Source: Methanobacterium sp. ERen5 (lineage in GTDB: Archaea; Methanobacteriota; Methanobacteria; Methanobacteriales; Methanobacteriaceae). From it: a stretch of DNA of 64,000 nt. The position numbers were made by a program, and so were the translations under genes. The DNA is taken from assembly GCA_024167805.1 (NCBI GenBank), contig CP099988.1:558001-622000 (forward strand), given 5' to 3'. The notes under the pieces are model-generated. The model saw only the letters and a list, made by a program, of their open reading frames with translations. It ran no database searches and was not told where the DNA came from. This document shows positions 30,197-41,989 of the stretch, in pieces; the first letter of the stretch is position 1, and the number at the start of each line of letters is the position of its first letter.

Positions 30197-31135
30197 TTAT
30201 TCCCTCAATCCTGTTCCAGTAAGGTCAATAAATACATCTTCAAGTGTATTTTGTCGTACAGACAGATCATCAACCCTAAGATCAAATTTTTCAACGAGTT
30301 TCATAATCTGTGGCAGTTTTGAAACCGCATCCAAAGCCCTTATATTTATTCGACCGTCTGTTTCAACCACTGAGATGATGTCTTCAATTTCTTTGAGTTC
30401 TGTTATGAGTTCAAGATTTTTAGATGGATCAGACAGTTTGATATCAACAATATCCCCTTCACCAATTTCTTTCTTAAGATTTTCAGGGGTGTCCAACCTT
30501 ATGAGCTTACCATGATCCACTATTCCTATCCTGTCACTCAAGCTGTCTGCCTCATCCATTAAATGTGTGGTGAGTATGACAGTTTTTCCCTGCAAATCAC
30601 GCATGGAACGTATGTAATTCCAAAGTACACGTCTTGATTGTGGGTCCAAACCTTCAGATGGTTCATCTAAAACCACAACATCAGGCTCATGCACAACAGA
30701 AAGTGCCAAGTTCAACCTTCTTTTCATTCCCCCTGAAAGGTTTGAAACAACGGAATTTGCCTTGTCTGTTAGGAAAAGATCCTTTAAAAGCCCATCAATC
30801 CTCTGGTCTTTAACATCCTTTGGAACTTCGTACATGTCTGCCATGAGACTTAAACTTTCCTTGCATGTTAAATGTTCCCATAACATTAACTCCTGAGGAC
30901 ATATGCCAATTTTACCCTTTTCTATCTCTTTAATATTTTTACCATCTATCAGTATGGTTCCACTGGTTGGTTTGAGTAATCCCACCATCATTCTAATGGA
31001 TGTTGTTTTACCCGCCCCATTTGGTCCTAAAAAACCAAAAACCTCTCCTTTTCGAATTTTGATATTGAGCCCATCCACTGCCGTGAGATCATCAAATTTC
31101 TTGGTGAGATCAATGGCCTCAATCATATAATCCAT
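30197..31135 (-). CDS. ABC transporter ATP-binding protein
   Basis: A 312-residue ATPase of the daunorubicin-resistance (DrrA/CcmA) type. Walker A GPNGAGKTTS at about 39-48, Q-loop ICPQELMLWEH, signature LSGGMKRRLNLAL, Walker B VVVLDEPSEGLDP, H-loop TTHLMDEAD, and a C-terminal accessory domain ending LEDVFIDLTGTGLRE. GGAGG lies eight bases before the ATG. Pairs with the permease gene right after it as an exporter. Confidence 0.93.
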   Translation of the reverse strand: MDYMIEAIDLTKKFDDLTAVDGLNIKIRKGEVFGFLGPNGAGKTTSIRMMVGLLKPTSGTILIDGKNIKEIEKGKIGICPQELMLWEHLTCKESLSLMADMYEVPKDVKDQRIDGLLKDLFLTDKANSVVSNLSGGMKRRLNLALSVVHEPDVVVLDEPSEGLDPQSRRVLWNYIRSMRDLQGKTVILTTHLMDEADSLSDRIGIVDHGKLIRLDTPENLKKEIGEGDIVDIKLSDPSKNLELITELKEIEDIISVVETDGRINIRALDAVSKLPQIMKLVEKFDLRVDDLSVRQNTLEDVFIDLTGTGLRE

Positions 31136-31346
31136 TGACTAATCCTCCCTGTTACAATAGAAACTAAATAAATTCATTCCTTAAGTTCCTATTATTCATC
31201 ATCTTAAACCAAATTTTCAATACAATTTCGTATATTACTATAACGTTACCCATTTAAAAAGTTTAAATAGTCTTGTAAAACTGGAAATTCTTCACCAAAT
31301 TATTAGTCCTATGAACATCAAATTAGTATAAAGGAAGTGATCCAAA

Positions 31347-31613
31347 ATGATTGAAAAAATTGAGATTACAACTACGAGTGGGGATGTTCACAACTTCAAA
31401 AAAGGAGAGTTCGGTGTCGTAGCCATTGAAATTGATGAACTTCGGGGATTAATAGAAATAAGTTATGGATCAACAGAGGGCGGGAAAAAATACGTTTTCA
31501 TCCCACTTCAAAGCGTTGAAAAATGTGAATTCTTAGATAAAGAAATCAACACCCCTACCGATACAACCATTAAAACCGATTCTACAACGGCTAAAACCGA
31601 CGAAAATTACTAA
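31347..31613 (+). CDS. Uncharacterised 88-residue protein
   Basis: Beta-rich N-terminal 70 residues (KIEITTTSGDVHNFKKGEFGVVAIEIDE..., YVFIPLQSVEKCEF) and a Thr/Lys/Asp-rich disordered tail. AGGAAGTGAT precedes the ATG. It lies alone between the divergent ABC operon and the convergent methylase. No known domain recognised. Confidence 0.7.
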   Translation: MIEKIEITTTSGDVHNFKKGEFGVVAIEIDELRGLIEISYGSTEGGKKYVFIPLQSVEKCEFLDKEINTPTDTTIKTDSTTAKTDENY

Positions 31614-31650
31614 TTTTTTTATACTACGATATTTCTGTCCAAGAAAAATT

Positions 31651-33361
<1,711 letters not shown>

Positions 33362-33496
33362 TGTTGTATCACCTTTTTTTTATTCTGGTAATTGATGAGT
33401 GTTAGTTTTTAACTCTAATTAACAAATTAAATAATCATATCTATTAATATTAAGATTACTGATTATAAATTAACGAATTTTTTTACGAGGAAATAA

Positions 33497-34519
33497 ATGT
33501 TGGGTTTAAAGGTTTCAAAAAATAATGCAGATGAAATTCGAAGGACATTGCTTAAAAATTCCTTGATTGATCTGGGCTGGAAAATTAAAACATCAGAAGA
33601 TCATGTTTACATTCCAATCAACGAAGTTCCAGATGAGGAGTTAATTAGAGAGTTGGATGGGTTTGAAATTGAAGTTGTTGATACTGACTTCAAGATCCAT
33701 AAAAAACATCCGAAAAGCTTCAAAGACTACTTGAAAAATACTGTTGAAGCTGATAAAGTGGATGATATTAAAAATTCATTTGATATCATGGGCGAAGTTG
33801 TTGTACTGGAGATTCCTGATGAATTTGAAGCAGAAAAATTTCTGATTGGGGATGCTGCCTTGAAGTTCACCAAAAGAAAGGCCATCTACCGTAAAACCAG
33901 CGAGATAAAGGGAGTGATCAGGACCAGAGAACTGGAACATATTGCAGGGGAAGATGTTTCAGAAACAATTCACAAAGAGTTCGGTTCTAAAATCATGGTG
34001 GATGTTAAAAAGGTTTACTTCAGCCCCAGACTTGCTACCGAAAGAAGAAGAGTAGCAGAACAGGTTGAAAACGGGGAAGTCATCCTTGATATGTTTGCAG
34101 GTGTGGGTCCATTTCCAGTAACCATTGCCAAGGATCATGATGTGAAGATATATGCAGTGGACATTAACCCTGCGGCCCATCATTACATCAAAAGAAATAT
34201 TGAAATTAATAAGCTGAAGGGAGAAATAATTCCCCTTTTAGGTGATGTTAAAACTGTTTTGAAGGATTTAGATTTATCTGCAGATAGAATAATAATGAAT
34301 TTGCCCGGAACTGCCTGTGATTTCCTTTCTACTGCAATCAATTCCCTTAAAAGTGGTGGTATTCTGCACTACTATGAATTTGCTTCTGATTACAAAGTTC
34401 CTGTTGAAAGAATAGTTGAAACAGCACAACCCCGGAACGTTGAAATATTGAATGTGAGAAAAGTTAAATCAAGAAGTCCCGGGGTGTGGCACATTGCTGT
34501 GGATGCTAAAATAGATTAG
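33497..34519 (+). CDS. trm5: tRNA (guanine-37-N1)-methyltransferase Trm5
   Basis: Methylates G37 of tRNA, which keeps the reading frame. A 340-residue archaeal Trm5: D1 domain at the N-terminus, then VRTRELEHIAGE, YFSPRLATERRRVAEQV, SAM motif ILDMFAGVGPFPVTIAK, AVDINPAAHHYIKRN and the MNLPGTACDFL motif near the end. Its last four bases overlap the convergent mtnA gene. GAGGAAAT precedes the ATG. Confidence 0.93.
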   Translation: MLGLKVSKNNADEIRRTLLKNSLIDLGWKIKTSEDHVYIPINEVPDEELIRELDGFEIEVVDTDFKIHKKHPKSFKDYLKNTVEADKVDDIKNSFDIMGEVVVLEIPDEFEAEKFLIGDAALKFTKRKAIYRKTSEIKGVIRTRELEHIAGEDVSETIHKEFGSKIMVDVKKVYFSPRLATERRRVAEQVENGEVILDMFAGVGPFPVTIAKDHDVKIYAVDINPAAHHYIKRNIEINKLKGEIIPLLGDVKTVLKDLDLSADRIIMNLPGTACDFLSTAINSLKSGGILHYYEFASDYKVPVERIVETAQPRNVEILNVRKVKSRSPGVWHIAVDAKID

Positions 34520-35460
34520 AAGGGTTTTAAAATTCCTTCTTCAGTTATTATTCCAGTTACAAGATCTGATGGTACTATGTCAAATGCTGGATTTTCAACT
34601 TCGGTTCCCTCCGGAGCCACCCTTGTATTTCCAAAGTAGATGACTTCATCTGGATCCCTCTCTTCTATTTCAACATCAAAGATGGAATTTTCCATGTCAA
34701 ACGTGCTTTTAGGTGCTGCAACGTAGAATGGTACATCAAACCTTTTTGCAGCTAAAGCAACCATTAATGACCCAATTTTGTTTGCAACTCCACCTTTAGC
34801 AATTCTGTCAGCCCCGATAACTACTTTATCGATCATTCCCTTCTGCATGAGATGTCCTGCTGCACTGTCAACTGCCAGTCTGACAGGGATATTCTCCTGT
34901 TGCATCTCAAAAACACTTAAACGTGCACCTTGACAGAGGGGTCTGGTTTCATCACAAATTACATTGATATCTTTTCCTTCTTCCTTTGCTGCTCTGAAAA
35001 CTCCCAGTGCGGTTCCATAATCCACACATGCCAGTGCCCCTGCATTGCAGTGTGTTAGTAATGTATCTCCGTCATCGATTATTGAAGCTCCGTATTTTCC
35101 AATTTTTCTGTTGGTTTCAACATCCTCATCGTACATGAGCATTGCTTCATCAAGGGCAGAATCTGCATTTAAAACTCTGTCAACAGCCCAAAAGAGATTC
35201 ACAGCCGTTGGCCTGGCTGCTTTTATTTCTTTGGCTGCTTTTTCCATGTTCTCACCTGCAATTTCAGCTAGTGCCATTGCAAAGGCTGCTGAAACACCTA
35301 TTGCAGGAGCACCACGCACTTTCATTGTTTTTATTGCATCTATCACATCATGATAGTTTTCACATTCATGGTAAACAATTTGGTCAGGCAGTAATGTTTG
35401 ATCTATTAAAAATAGCTTGTTAGCTTTCCAGTACATTGTTTTCAAATTCGTCACATCCAT
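34516..35460 (-). CDS. mtnA: S-methyl-5-thioribose-1-phosphate isomerase
   Basis: Aldose-ketose isomerase of methionine salvage. In methanogens it may serve 5'-deoxyadenosine recycling. The eIF2B-like 314-residue protein shows KVRGAPAIGVSAAF, THCNAGALA (catalytic cysteine is the C of HCNAG), CDETRPLCQGARLS, VIGADRIAKGG (catalytic aspartate), NKIG, and NPAFDIVPSDLVTGIITEEG. These mark the MtnA group; ribose-1,5-bisphosphate isomerase is the other possibility. Confidence 0.88.
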   Translation of the reverse strand: MDVTNLKTMYWKANKLFLIDQTLLPDQIVYHECENYHDVIDAIKTMKVRGAPAIGVSAAFAMALAEIAGENMEKAAKEIKAARPTAVNLFWAVDRVLNADSALDEAMLMYDEDVETNRKIGKYGASIIDDGDTLLTHCNAGALACVDYGTALGVFRAAKEEGKDINVICDETRPLCQGARLSVFEMQQENIPVRLAVDSAAGHLMQKGMIDKVVIGADRIAKGGVANKIGSLMVALAAKRFDVPFYVAAPKSTFDMENSIFDVEIEERDPDEVIYFGNTRVAPEGTEVENPAFDIVPSDLVTGIITEEGILKPF

Positions 35461-35565
35461 TGTAAGACTAAATAATTAATGTTATTTCTTAAAAAAAATA
35501 GTAGGGTTTAAAAAAAATATTAGAAATTGGATATGATATCCTATTTTTTATTCATTTCCAACCAT

Positions 35566-36417
35566 CTAAAAGTGGCTTGCTGGGGTCATGTCAAGATGTT
35601 TGTCCTCTTTACCAGGCACTCCATATGCATCTGCTCTGCATTGTGTACATGCTCTGAAAACTGGGATTATTTCCTCAACAGCGTCCCTAACCTCACTTAA
35701 TGCTGCACAGTCAGGTTTTGGTGTGTCCTTAAATTTGTGCATTGGAATTAGTGGGATTACATTCATGAGTGATGCACCTTGTTCTTTAACCTTTTTTGCA
35801 ATGTCAATGATATGTTTATCATTTACTCCAGGTATGAGTACGGAGTTGACCTTAACAACAACTCCATTTTCTGCAAGTTTTTTAATTCCTTCCAGCTGGT
35901 TTTTGATAAGCACATTGAAACCTTCCACTCCCTTGTAAAGCTTCTTGTCAAAGTAAACATTTGAATATATTTTGGTACCTATCTCTGGATCTATGGCATT
36001 TACAGTGACTGTTACGGTGTTTATATGAAGTGCTGCTATTTCATCTGCCTTTTCAGGTAGTAACAGCCCATTGGTACTCATGCACTTGATGAGATCTGGG
36101 AACTCTTCATCCATCCTCTTGAAAAATTCAAAGGTTTCCTCGTTAAATAATGCATCTCCAGGTCCTGCTACACCAACAACTGCTATTGGCATTTCTGTTG
36201 TAACCTTTCTTACGTGTTCCACGGCCTGATCAACTGTCATTACTCTTGACGCTACTCCAGGTCTTTGTTCGCATTTGTTTATTTCTCTGGTACAGAAATT
36301 ACATTGAATGTTACATTTTGGAGCGATGGGCACATGTATTCTGCCTACTTTATCATGCATTTTCTCGTTGAAGCAGGGATGTACCTTAGTTATGTGGGCA
36401 AATCTTGATTCATTCAT
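35566..36417 (-). CDS. nifB: NifB-type radical SAM protein (L-cluster synthesis), coupled to the mmp operon
   Basis: NifB fuses two [4Fe-4S] units and inserts carbide to form the [8Fe-9S-C] L-cluster. The 283-residue stand-alone form shows the N-terminal cysteine in HPCFNEKMHDKVGRIH, radical SAM site CNIQCNFCTRE, VGVAGPGDALFNEET, MSTNGLLLP, VNSVLIPGVNDKHI and the late cysteines RACTQCRADAYG. No nif structural genes are visible. Its start overlaps the end of mmp17 by eight bases and GGAGGTTAAAA precedes the ATG, so it is the last gene of the marker operon. This fits a role in MCR maturation rather than, or as well as, nitrogen fixation. Confidence 0.88.
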   Translation of the reverse strand: MNESRFAHITKVHPCFNEKMHDKVGRIHVPIAPKCNIQCNFCTREINKCEQRPGVASRVMTVDQAVEHVRKVTTEMPIAVVGVAGPGDALFNEETFEFFKRMDEEFPDLIKCMSTNGLLLPEKADEIAALHINTVTVTVNAIDPEIGTKIYSNVYFDKKLYKGVEGFNVLIKNQLEGIKKLAENGVVVKVNSVLIPGVNDKHIIDIAKKVKEQGASLMNVIPLIPMHKFKDTPKPDCAALSEVRDAVEEIIPVFRACTQCRADAYGVPGKEDKHLDMTPASHF

Positions 36418-36967
36418 TTTTAACCTCCGCTACAATTTCCTCAGTTTTTTTAATCCATTCATCCTTCATCATTTCATCGGTACATGTTAATGCAATTATA
36501 TTTCCTTCTGATCTGTGATCTATGACCCTGAATCCTTCGGGTATTATTCTGAAGATTGCATCGTATATCTTCTCTTTAAGATCGTCTCTGGGGTCCAGAA
36601 CAATCATTCCCGGGATTTCTGTTTTGGGATCGTCCACAATAACCTCGAATCTGTTGGGTTGGTGTACCTTATTTCTTCCTTCAGTTTCCCATAATTTTTG
36701 TAGAAGATCAGGTAGGTAGTTTTCATCGATGATCTTAATGAACATTTCGTTGCTGGACTTGTTGTACTCAAGTTCTGCCATGTCTTCTATGAGAATTGGA
36801 GGGGATGCTTTTTCAAGTTTAACCACAATGATAAACAGGGGTTCCCTTGGATCCACATAAACTCTCAGGTCTCCAATTGAACGGGATACTTGTACCTCCT
36901 GAAGTATGTGTTTCACAATCATTTCATATACTTCAGCACCGTTTTGATCGTAGCATTCAACCTTCAT
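36410..36967 (-). CDS. mmp17: Methanogenesis marker protein 17
   Basis: A 185-residue protein of the methanogenesis marker 17 family (DUF2102), found only in methanogens and related methane/alkane oxidisers and linked to activation of methyl-coenzyme M reductase. Seen: [48 protein letters not shown] and [18 protein letters not shown]. It overlaps mmp15 by four bases (ATGA) and nifB by eight, so all three are translationally coupled. Confidence 0.88.
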   Translation of the reverse strand: MKVECYDQNGAEVYEMIVKHILQEVQVSRSIGDLRVYVDPREPLFIIVVKLEKASPPILIEDMAELEYNKSSNEMFIKIIDENYLPDLLQKLWETEGRNKVHQPNRFEVIVDDPKTEIPGMIVLDPRDDLKEKIYDAIFRIIPEGFRVIDHRSEGNIIALTCTDEMMKDEWIKKTEEIVAEVKNE

Positions 36968-38196
36968 TTCTTGACTCCCAATCCAGATACTAAAAGTGCT
37001 GATCCAACTGCTCCTATGTACTGAGAATATTCTGGTACAATAACTTCAATTCCTCCAAGAACTGTACCCACAGCCTCCACAAGACCTCCAATCAGTGATG
37101 TTCCCCCCACCTGAATCAGGGGTTCCCTTAAATCAATTTCTTGGAGCTGCTGTTCATAAACCTGTTCCGCTACAGAGTAACAGGCTGCTGCAGCTACATC
37201 TTCCTTGGATCCCCCGGCTGCGAGGGATGTTACAAGATCCTGAATTCCGAAAACTATACAGTAACTGTTTAAAGCAGCATTTTTATAATTTCCCTTGAGT
37301 GCAAGTGGACCTAACTCACTTATATCAACACCCAACCTTCTAGATGTCATTTCAAGGAACCTTCCAGATGCACCGGCACATATTCCGCCCATGGTAAAGT
37401 TGTCTGGTATTCCATCATTGACTGTGATGACCTTGTTATCCATTCCACCAATATCCAGAACAGTGGCTTCACCCTTCTGTTTCCCAGCAAGATAAACAGC
37501 ACCCTTTGAATTGACACTTAACTCTTCCTGTATGAGCTGTGCATTCAACTGATGTCCTATTCTAAGTCTTCCATAACCTGTGACACCAATACCTTCAATA
37601 TCATCCCGCTTGTAATCAAGACCCTCCAATGCCTGATTCGTGGCTGTGTTGGCAGTTTCAAGCACATCAGCCGTTGGCAACCATCCAGTTCCTATGACTT
37701 TGTTATTCTCCATTAGAACTGCTTTGGTTGTTGATGAACCAGAATCTATACCCAATGTGAGTCCTTCCTGTTTTTCACGTGCAAGAAGACTTTTCCTTGC
37801 AACGATTGTGGAGAGAGCTTCCATTCGTATGAATAATTCATCTGCTTTGGTACGTTCTGTGAAGGAGTATGTTACAACTGGAAGATTCGTGTTGTTCTGG
37901 ATGAATCTTCTTACCTCATTTCTTACAAGGGCACCTTCTGCACATCTGAAACACGTGGCTATAAAAACAGCATCTGCATCTGTTTTACCCTCTACAATTG
38001 AGGTTGCCCTGGCTATCATGAGCCTGATTCCTGTGCTTGCTGCATTGAAACCAAATTTTTCATAGGCTTCATCTATATAATCAAGATCTGCTTCTGGAAT
38101 GATGATTTCGGCTCCAAATGTTTCTGCAGCCTTTTCAATCTCCTTTTGAACACCACTGTAATCTGTTCCACATGAAATTTGAGCTATTTTAACCAT
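36964..38196 (-). CDS. mmp15: Methanogenesis marker protein 15 (BadF/BcrA-type ATPase)
   Basis: A 410-residue protein. The N-terminal 145 residues include [18 protein letters not shown]. The rest is an ASKHA ATPase of the 2-hydroxyacyl-CoA dehydratase activator family: [14 protein letters not shown] (phosphate 1), [36 protein letters not shown] (cysteine of the bridging [4Fe-4S] cluster) and [10 protein letters not shown]. By analogy it drives low-potential electron transfer with ATP, fitting reductive activation of the nickel cofactor F430. Overlaps mmp5 by eight bases. Confidence 0.9.
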   Translation of the reverse strand: MVKIAQISCGTDYSGVQKEIEKAAETFGAEIIIPEADLDYIDEAYEKFGFNAASTGIRLMIARATSIVEGKTDADAVFIATCFRCAEGALVRNEVRRFIQNNTNLPVVTYSFTERTKADELFIRMEALSTIVARKSLLAREKQEGLTLGIDSGSSTTKAVLMENNKVIGTGWLPTADVLETANTATNQALEGLDYKRDDIEGIGVTGYGRLRIGHQLNAQLIQEELSVNSKGAVYLAGKQKGEATVLDIGGMDNKVITVNDGIPDNFTMGGICAGASGRFLEMTSRRLGVDISELGPLALKGNYKNAALNSYCIVFGIQDLVTSLAAGGSKEDVAAAACYSVAEQVYEQQLQEIDLREPLIQVGGTSLIGGLVEAVGTVLGGIEVIVPEYSQYIGAVGSALLVSGLGVKK

Positions 38197-39022
38197 TTTT
38201 ATCCTCCACTTGGTCTAAACCGTCTAAAAATGTGTTGATTTTGTTTACAACTTCCATTGTTTCTTCCTTAGTGGTTGGATAATGCAGTTCTAAAAGTGGA
38301 ATGCCCCTCTTTCTCAAGTAGAACATTGAAAGTTCATTGGTCCTGGCACAGCCTATACATCCAAAACCGAATGGTGCATCTTCCATAATAATAGCAGCCT
38401 CAGCTGCTTCTATCAAAGGACCAAATATTGCCATTCTGCCCCTTACTCCAGATGGTACTTCAATTGCTGCATATTTAAGTCCCTTAATAGGTTCTTCTTC
38501 TGTTATGTTGAGTGGTGGTGAATCTATTTCCACATCAGTAACCCTTTTTCTTATCTCCTTTTGAAGAACAAGAGCTTCATGCCCCTTTCTTTCGACAAGA
38601 TCCGCTAGTATTAGGGAATTGGGCGGGAAAATTGCTATTTTAATAAAATTCCCCTTTGTATTATCAGATTCAGTTTGTTCAGGTCGCCTAGTCATCTCCA
38701 TAATATCACTATAAATTCCTTTGGTTGTATCTATAACACCTAATGCAGCTATAACTTCATTATTTTCTATTAGTGGAACTACAATAACTGGAGTTCCTTT
38801 GTATGGGCCATCTTGAGGTGTTTCAGTGGATATTTCACCTTGTTTCAGAACTTTTTCAAGAATTGGTCCTGTATAATTAGTTTCTAAAACTTTACCTTCC
38901 TCTATTCTGACTCCGCCAAATTTTTGGGTGCGCATGGTTATTGGAAGTCTGTTAACAAGTTCGTGTATGGCCATTGCAACTGGTACAATTTCTTCCCCTG
39001 TGGATGAATTGGTAAGGTTCAT
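38189..39022 (-). CDS. mmp5: Methanogenesis marker protein 5 with N-terminal DUF2111-like domain
   Basis: A 277-residue protein. The first half ([28 protein letters not shown]..., [18 protein letters not shown]) looks like DUF2111. The second half, from about 128, has [23 protein letters not shown] and [28 protein letters not shown], which I take as the marker 5 domain; the two cysteines in GCIGC may bind metal. Overlaps mmp6 by four bases (ATGA) and mmp15 by eight. The exact family number is my recollection; the methanogenesis-marker context is firm. Confidence 0.72.
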   Translation of the reverse strand: MNLTNSSTGEEIVPVAMAIHELVNRLPITMRTQKFGGVRIEEGKVLETNYTGPILEKVLKQGEISTETPQDGPYKGTPVIVVPLIENNEVIAALGVIDTTKGIYSDIMEMTRRPEQTESDNTKGNFIKIAIFPPNSLILADLVERKGHEALVLQKEIRKRVTDVEIDSPPLNITEEEPIKGLKYAAIEVPSGVRGRMAIFGPLIEAAEAAIIMEDAPFGFGCIGCARTNELSMFYLRKRGIPLLELHYPTTKEETMEVVNKINTFLDGLDQVEDKNG

Positions 39023-39444
39023 TTTTCACACTCCTTCACAACTTCTTTAAATGTATCTACAGGGACTTTTTTGGGCTTTTTAAGGCTGACTTTATGGGGG
39101 TGTTCCAGTGCTTCACTCACAAAACCTAAAAGTTCAAATTCCTTTTCAAGTTGGTGAAATCCTTCCCTTGCCCCTCCTCTTTTAGCCCTGCATCTTCTGG
39201 GATCACCCGGTGGAAACCCTCTGTCTTTGGTAAAAATATTACAGTAATCCAGATTACGAGCCTGTTCCACTGCCTTGTCAACGGCAGATTCCTCTCCATT
39301 AACAACTGCACCGTAACATGTGGATTTGATGGTTATTGGAAGTTCCATCATGTGGAGTTTTCTGACTAATTCTGTCTGACTTATATTTGCAGATGGTCCC
39401 AGTATGATCATACGAGTGATCTTAGAACTTTCGTCTTGCAACAT
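39019..39444 (-). CDS. mmp6: Methanogenesis marker protein 6
   Basis: About 141 residues: [39 protein letters not shown], a basic glycine-rich loop [24 protein letters not shown] and a lysine-rich tail. These match marker 6. Start at the ATG 39444; the frame is open ten codons upstream to 39474. The first 23 bases overlap the end of mmp3 in another frame, so translation of the two is coupled. Confidence 0.87.
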   Translation of the reverse strand: MLQDESSKITRMIILGPSANISQTELVRKLHMMELPITIKSTCYGAVVNGEESAVDKAVEQARNLDYCNIFTKDRGFPPGDPRRCRAKRGGAREGFHQLEKEFELLGFVSEALEHPHKVSLKKPKKVPVDTFKEVVKECEK

Positions 39445-40960
39445 AAACTGTCTCACCTTCTTTGAACTTTTCAAGATTTTCTAGACCCTTAACTACTTTT
39501 CCTATTATGTTGGTGCCCTGGAATGGTTCTCCAGTAGGTCCGAATTCATCGTTGTCTTCAAACCTGACACCCACAACACCTATCTGTCTACGGGACATGT
39601 TGGTTATCCCTATTTCACCTGCTTTAACACATTTTACAGGGTTGTTTTCTGGTACCAGTCCCTTGGATTCCTTTGAATTTCCCCTGAACATCATGACCTT
39701 CATTCCAGGGAATGCAAACATCACATTCAACGAACCAACAGGAGCATCAAGCAGACCCGTGATCTTTTTGAAGTACCATGAGGACTTTGGAGTTTCTTCA
39801 TTGAGTTCTATGTATATCATTTCATCTTCAGGCACGCCAGTTGTGACTACCTCTTTTTTACCTATGATATCCATGGTGAATTGAGGGTCCTGCTTAACAA
39901 CCACTGCCTCATCATCATTTGATCCATCCCTTATCTGTTTAATTCCTTGGGATTCTAAAAATTCTCCAGCTTCCTTCTGGGTCATTGCAAGTGTCATTAT
40001 TCTCTCGGGTATAGTTTTTACAGTGATTCTATCTCCCTGGTTTGCAATGTCCATGAGTTGAATTCCCTTGGTTACCTTACCAACAATTGTGTGGGTTGGT
40101 GTGGATACCCTATCTTCCCTGTAAACATATATTCTTCCAACACCTTTACCACTGTTTCTTAGGGTTACTGTACCTCTTCTTCGCTGATCAATATACTCAG
40201 GATCTTTTTCCAGTCCCTGTAAACCATAAAAACCTAAAAATGATTCGGATTCGTAGTCCACATCGAGCTCTCCCCTTTCTGTGAGGGCAAAAAACTGGTC
40301 AACTGAGCTCGGTGATTTTTTTTCTGGTTCCATTAGTACGTAGGTAAATATTTCGTTTCCATCAGAAATTAATGTTTCTAGTTTGGTGACTGCCGCACTT
40401 TGAACAATGCTCTTCCTTTCTAAAACTGGCTTAACAGACTTCACCACATCGTCGTCTGTGAGCTTCATTATTGTTCTCTTTCCACCGACTACCCTTGCAA
40501 AAACACCATTGTTTTCCTCAGGTGCCCCATAAACACTTTTATGTTTCTCTTTGCTGAATATTATGTGTGTGGCCTCGGCTGAAAATCCTGAAAGACTTAA
40601 AATAACATCCCAACTCAAGTACTCGTGTTCATCCTTAGTTGGTGTGAGTTCTGTCTCAATAGGGCCTAAACTGACCTCGTTGGTAGTTGTCCATCGTATT
40701 CTTAAACCTTCAAATTCCCTGTAATGCTTCTTCCAAGTGTTAAGAAGAATTTCGGGACAATCTTCAAGGAGTTCTATGATTATGCTGCCCTTGGTAGTTT
40801 TAAAACTGAACTTATTAACGTGTTTTTCAAATTCTTCCTTTCCCTGTATTACACCCAGAACGCATCCATCCAAGTAGGGTGATCCAGAAGCTTCAATTGC
40901 ATCCTTGATATTTGAACCTTCAGGAAGTGTGAATTCATCTCCATTAACTTTTACACGCAT
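39422..40960 (-). CDS. mmp3: Methanogenesis marker protein 3 (UPF0288)
   Basis: A 512-residue methanogen-specific protein: a small ubiquitin-like start ([24 protein letters not shown]), then two cyclophilin-like or beta-barrel regions with [48 protein letters not shown] and [19 protein letters not shown]. This protein is a member of the MCR activation assembly. GGAGAGG lies before the ATG, 14 bases after mmp2 stops. Confidence 0.9.
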   Translation of the reverse strand: MRVKVNGDEFTLPEGSNIKDAIEASGSPYLDGCVLGVIQGKEEFEKHVNKFSFKTTKGSIIIELLEDCPEILLNTWKKHYREFEGLRIRWTTTNEVSLGPIETELTPTKDEHEYLSWDVILSLSGFSAEATHIIFSKEKHKSVYGAPEENNGVFARVVGGKRTIMKLTDDDVVKSVKPVLERKSIVQSAAVTKLETLISDGNEIFTYVLMEPEKKSPSSVDQFFALTERGELDVDYESESFLGFYGLQGLEKDPEYIDQRRRGTVTLRNSGKGVGRIYVYREDRVSTPTHTIVGKVTKGIQLMDIANQGDRITVKTIPERIMTLAMTQKEAGEFLESQGIKQIRDGSNDDEAVVVKQDPQFTMDIIGKKEVVTTGVPEDEMIYIELNEETPKSSWYFKKITGLLDAPVGSLNVMFAFPGMKVMMFRGNSKESKGLVPENNPVKCVKAGEIGITNMSRRQIGVVGVRFEDNDEFGPTGEPFQGTNIIGKVVKGLENLEKFKEGETVYVARRKF

Positions 40961-40974
40961 TATAACCTCTCCTT

Positions 40975-41961
40975 TTAGAGAATTTTCTCTTTAATTCCAA
41001 TTATCATATCCTTGTTGAAATCGAAGACAGTTCTTTCCTGCCTTTGGTGTGTTAAGTTAAGTAACTTTTCTTCTATAACTCTACCTGCTACTTGGGTGGT
41101 GATGTTGACCTTTTCCAGTATTTTTATACATTCCTCTGCATTTTCTTCCTTGGTAGTCAGAACAAATCCTGATCCAGGATAAACTTTGAGCCATTCGTCC
41201 CAATCTACAGCGGAGTTTCTAGGAATTTTTCCAAGTTCGATGGTTGCTCCAACTCCTGAAGCTTCAAGTAACATTCCAAGGGTACCAATGATTCCAGGGT
41301 TACTTACATCTTTCCCTGCTGTTAAGAGGTGTTTCTTTCCCAGCTCGTTCATGGCCATTATTTGTGCCTGTACCAGTTCTGCTGTTTTGTGTGTGGTGGT
41401 GTCCCAGTTAAGTCTGAAGTCAGGATGTTGCTGTCCATCGAGATCCATTGCCACGAGCACAACGTCTCCCACCTCTGCACCTGCACTGGTTATAATATCC
41501 TCTTTTCCCACTATTCCAGTTATTGAAACATCCAATGCAAGGTAAGGTGTGTCTGGATGGAGGTGTCCTCCAACCATTGGCACTCCAAACTTCTTAACAC
41601 CTTCTGTTATACCGATCATTATCTCGTTGCATAGTTCTGGGTCACTTACAGATATAACATTTGTCATGCCCATGGGAATACCTCCCATTGCTGCTATGTC
41701 ATTGACATTTACAAGAACAGAACAATAACCTGCCCAACGTGGGTTTCCTTCCATTAACTGTCCCCACATTCCGTCTGCAGCCATTAAAAGATAATTATCA
41801 TTTCCAATGTCTATGGCTGAGGCATCGTCCCCAAATCCTAGGGCTGTTCTGCCTGCTATGTTGTAGGTATCATCCAAAATTTTGGTTGCACCCTTGATAA
41901 AATTTTTGCGAGTAATTCCTTTGTAGGTTTTGATAGAATTAACAAGAGCATCTAAATTCAA
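40975..41961 (-). CDS. mmp2: Methanogenesis marker protein 2 (AIR synthase-like)
   Basis: A 328-residue protein of the PurM/SelD/HypE ATP-binding fold: [68 protein letters not shown] and [19 protein letters not shown]. The start is a TTG at 41961 with GGGGTGG just upstream; no ATG is nearby. Function unknown, but it is conserved in methanogens and leads directly into mmp3. Confidence 0.88.
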   Translation of the reverse strand: MNLDALVNSIKTYKGITRKNFIKGATKILDDTYNIAGRTALGFGDDASAIDIGNDNYLLMAADGMWGQLMEGNPRWAGYCSVLVNVNDIAAMGGIPMGMTNVISVSDPELCNEIMIGITEGVKKFGVPMVGGHLHPDTPYLALDVSITGIVGKEDIITSAGAEVGDVVLVAMDLDGQQHPDFRLNWDTTTHKTAELVQAQIMAMNELGKKHLLTAGKDVSNPGIIGTLGMLLEASGVGATIELGKIPRNSAVDWDEWLKVYPGSGFVLTTKEENAEECIKILEKVNITTQVAGRVIEEKLLNLTHQRQERTVFDFNKDMIIGIKEKIL

Positions 41962-41989
41962 GTATCCACCCCATTCAAGGTTTTAAATC

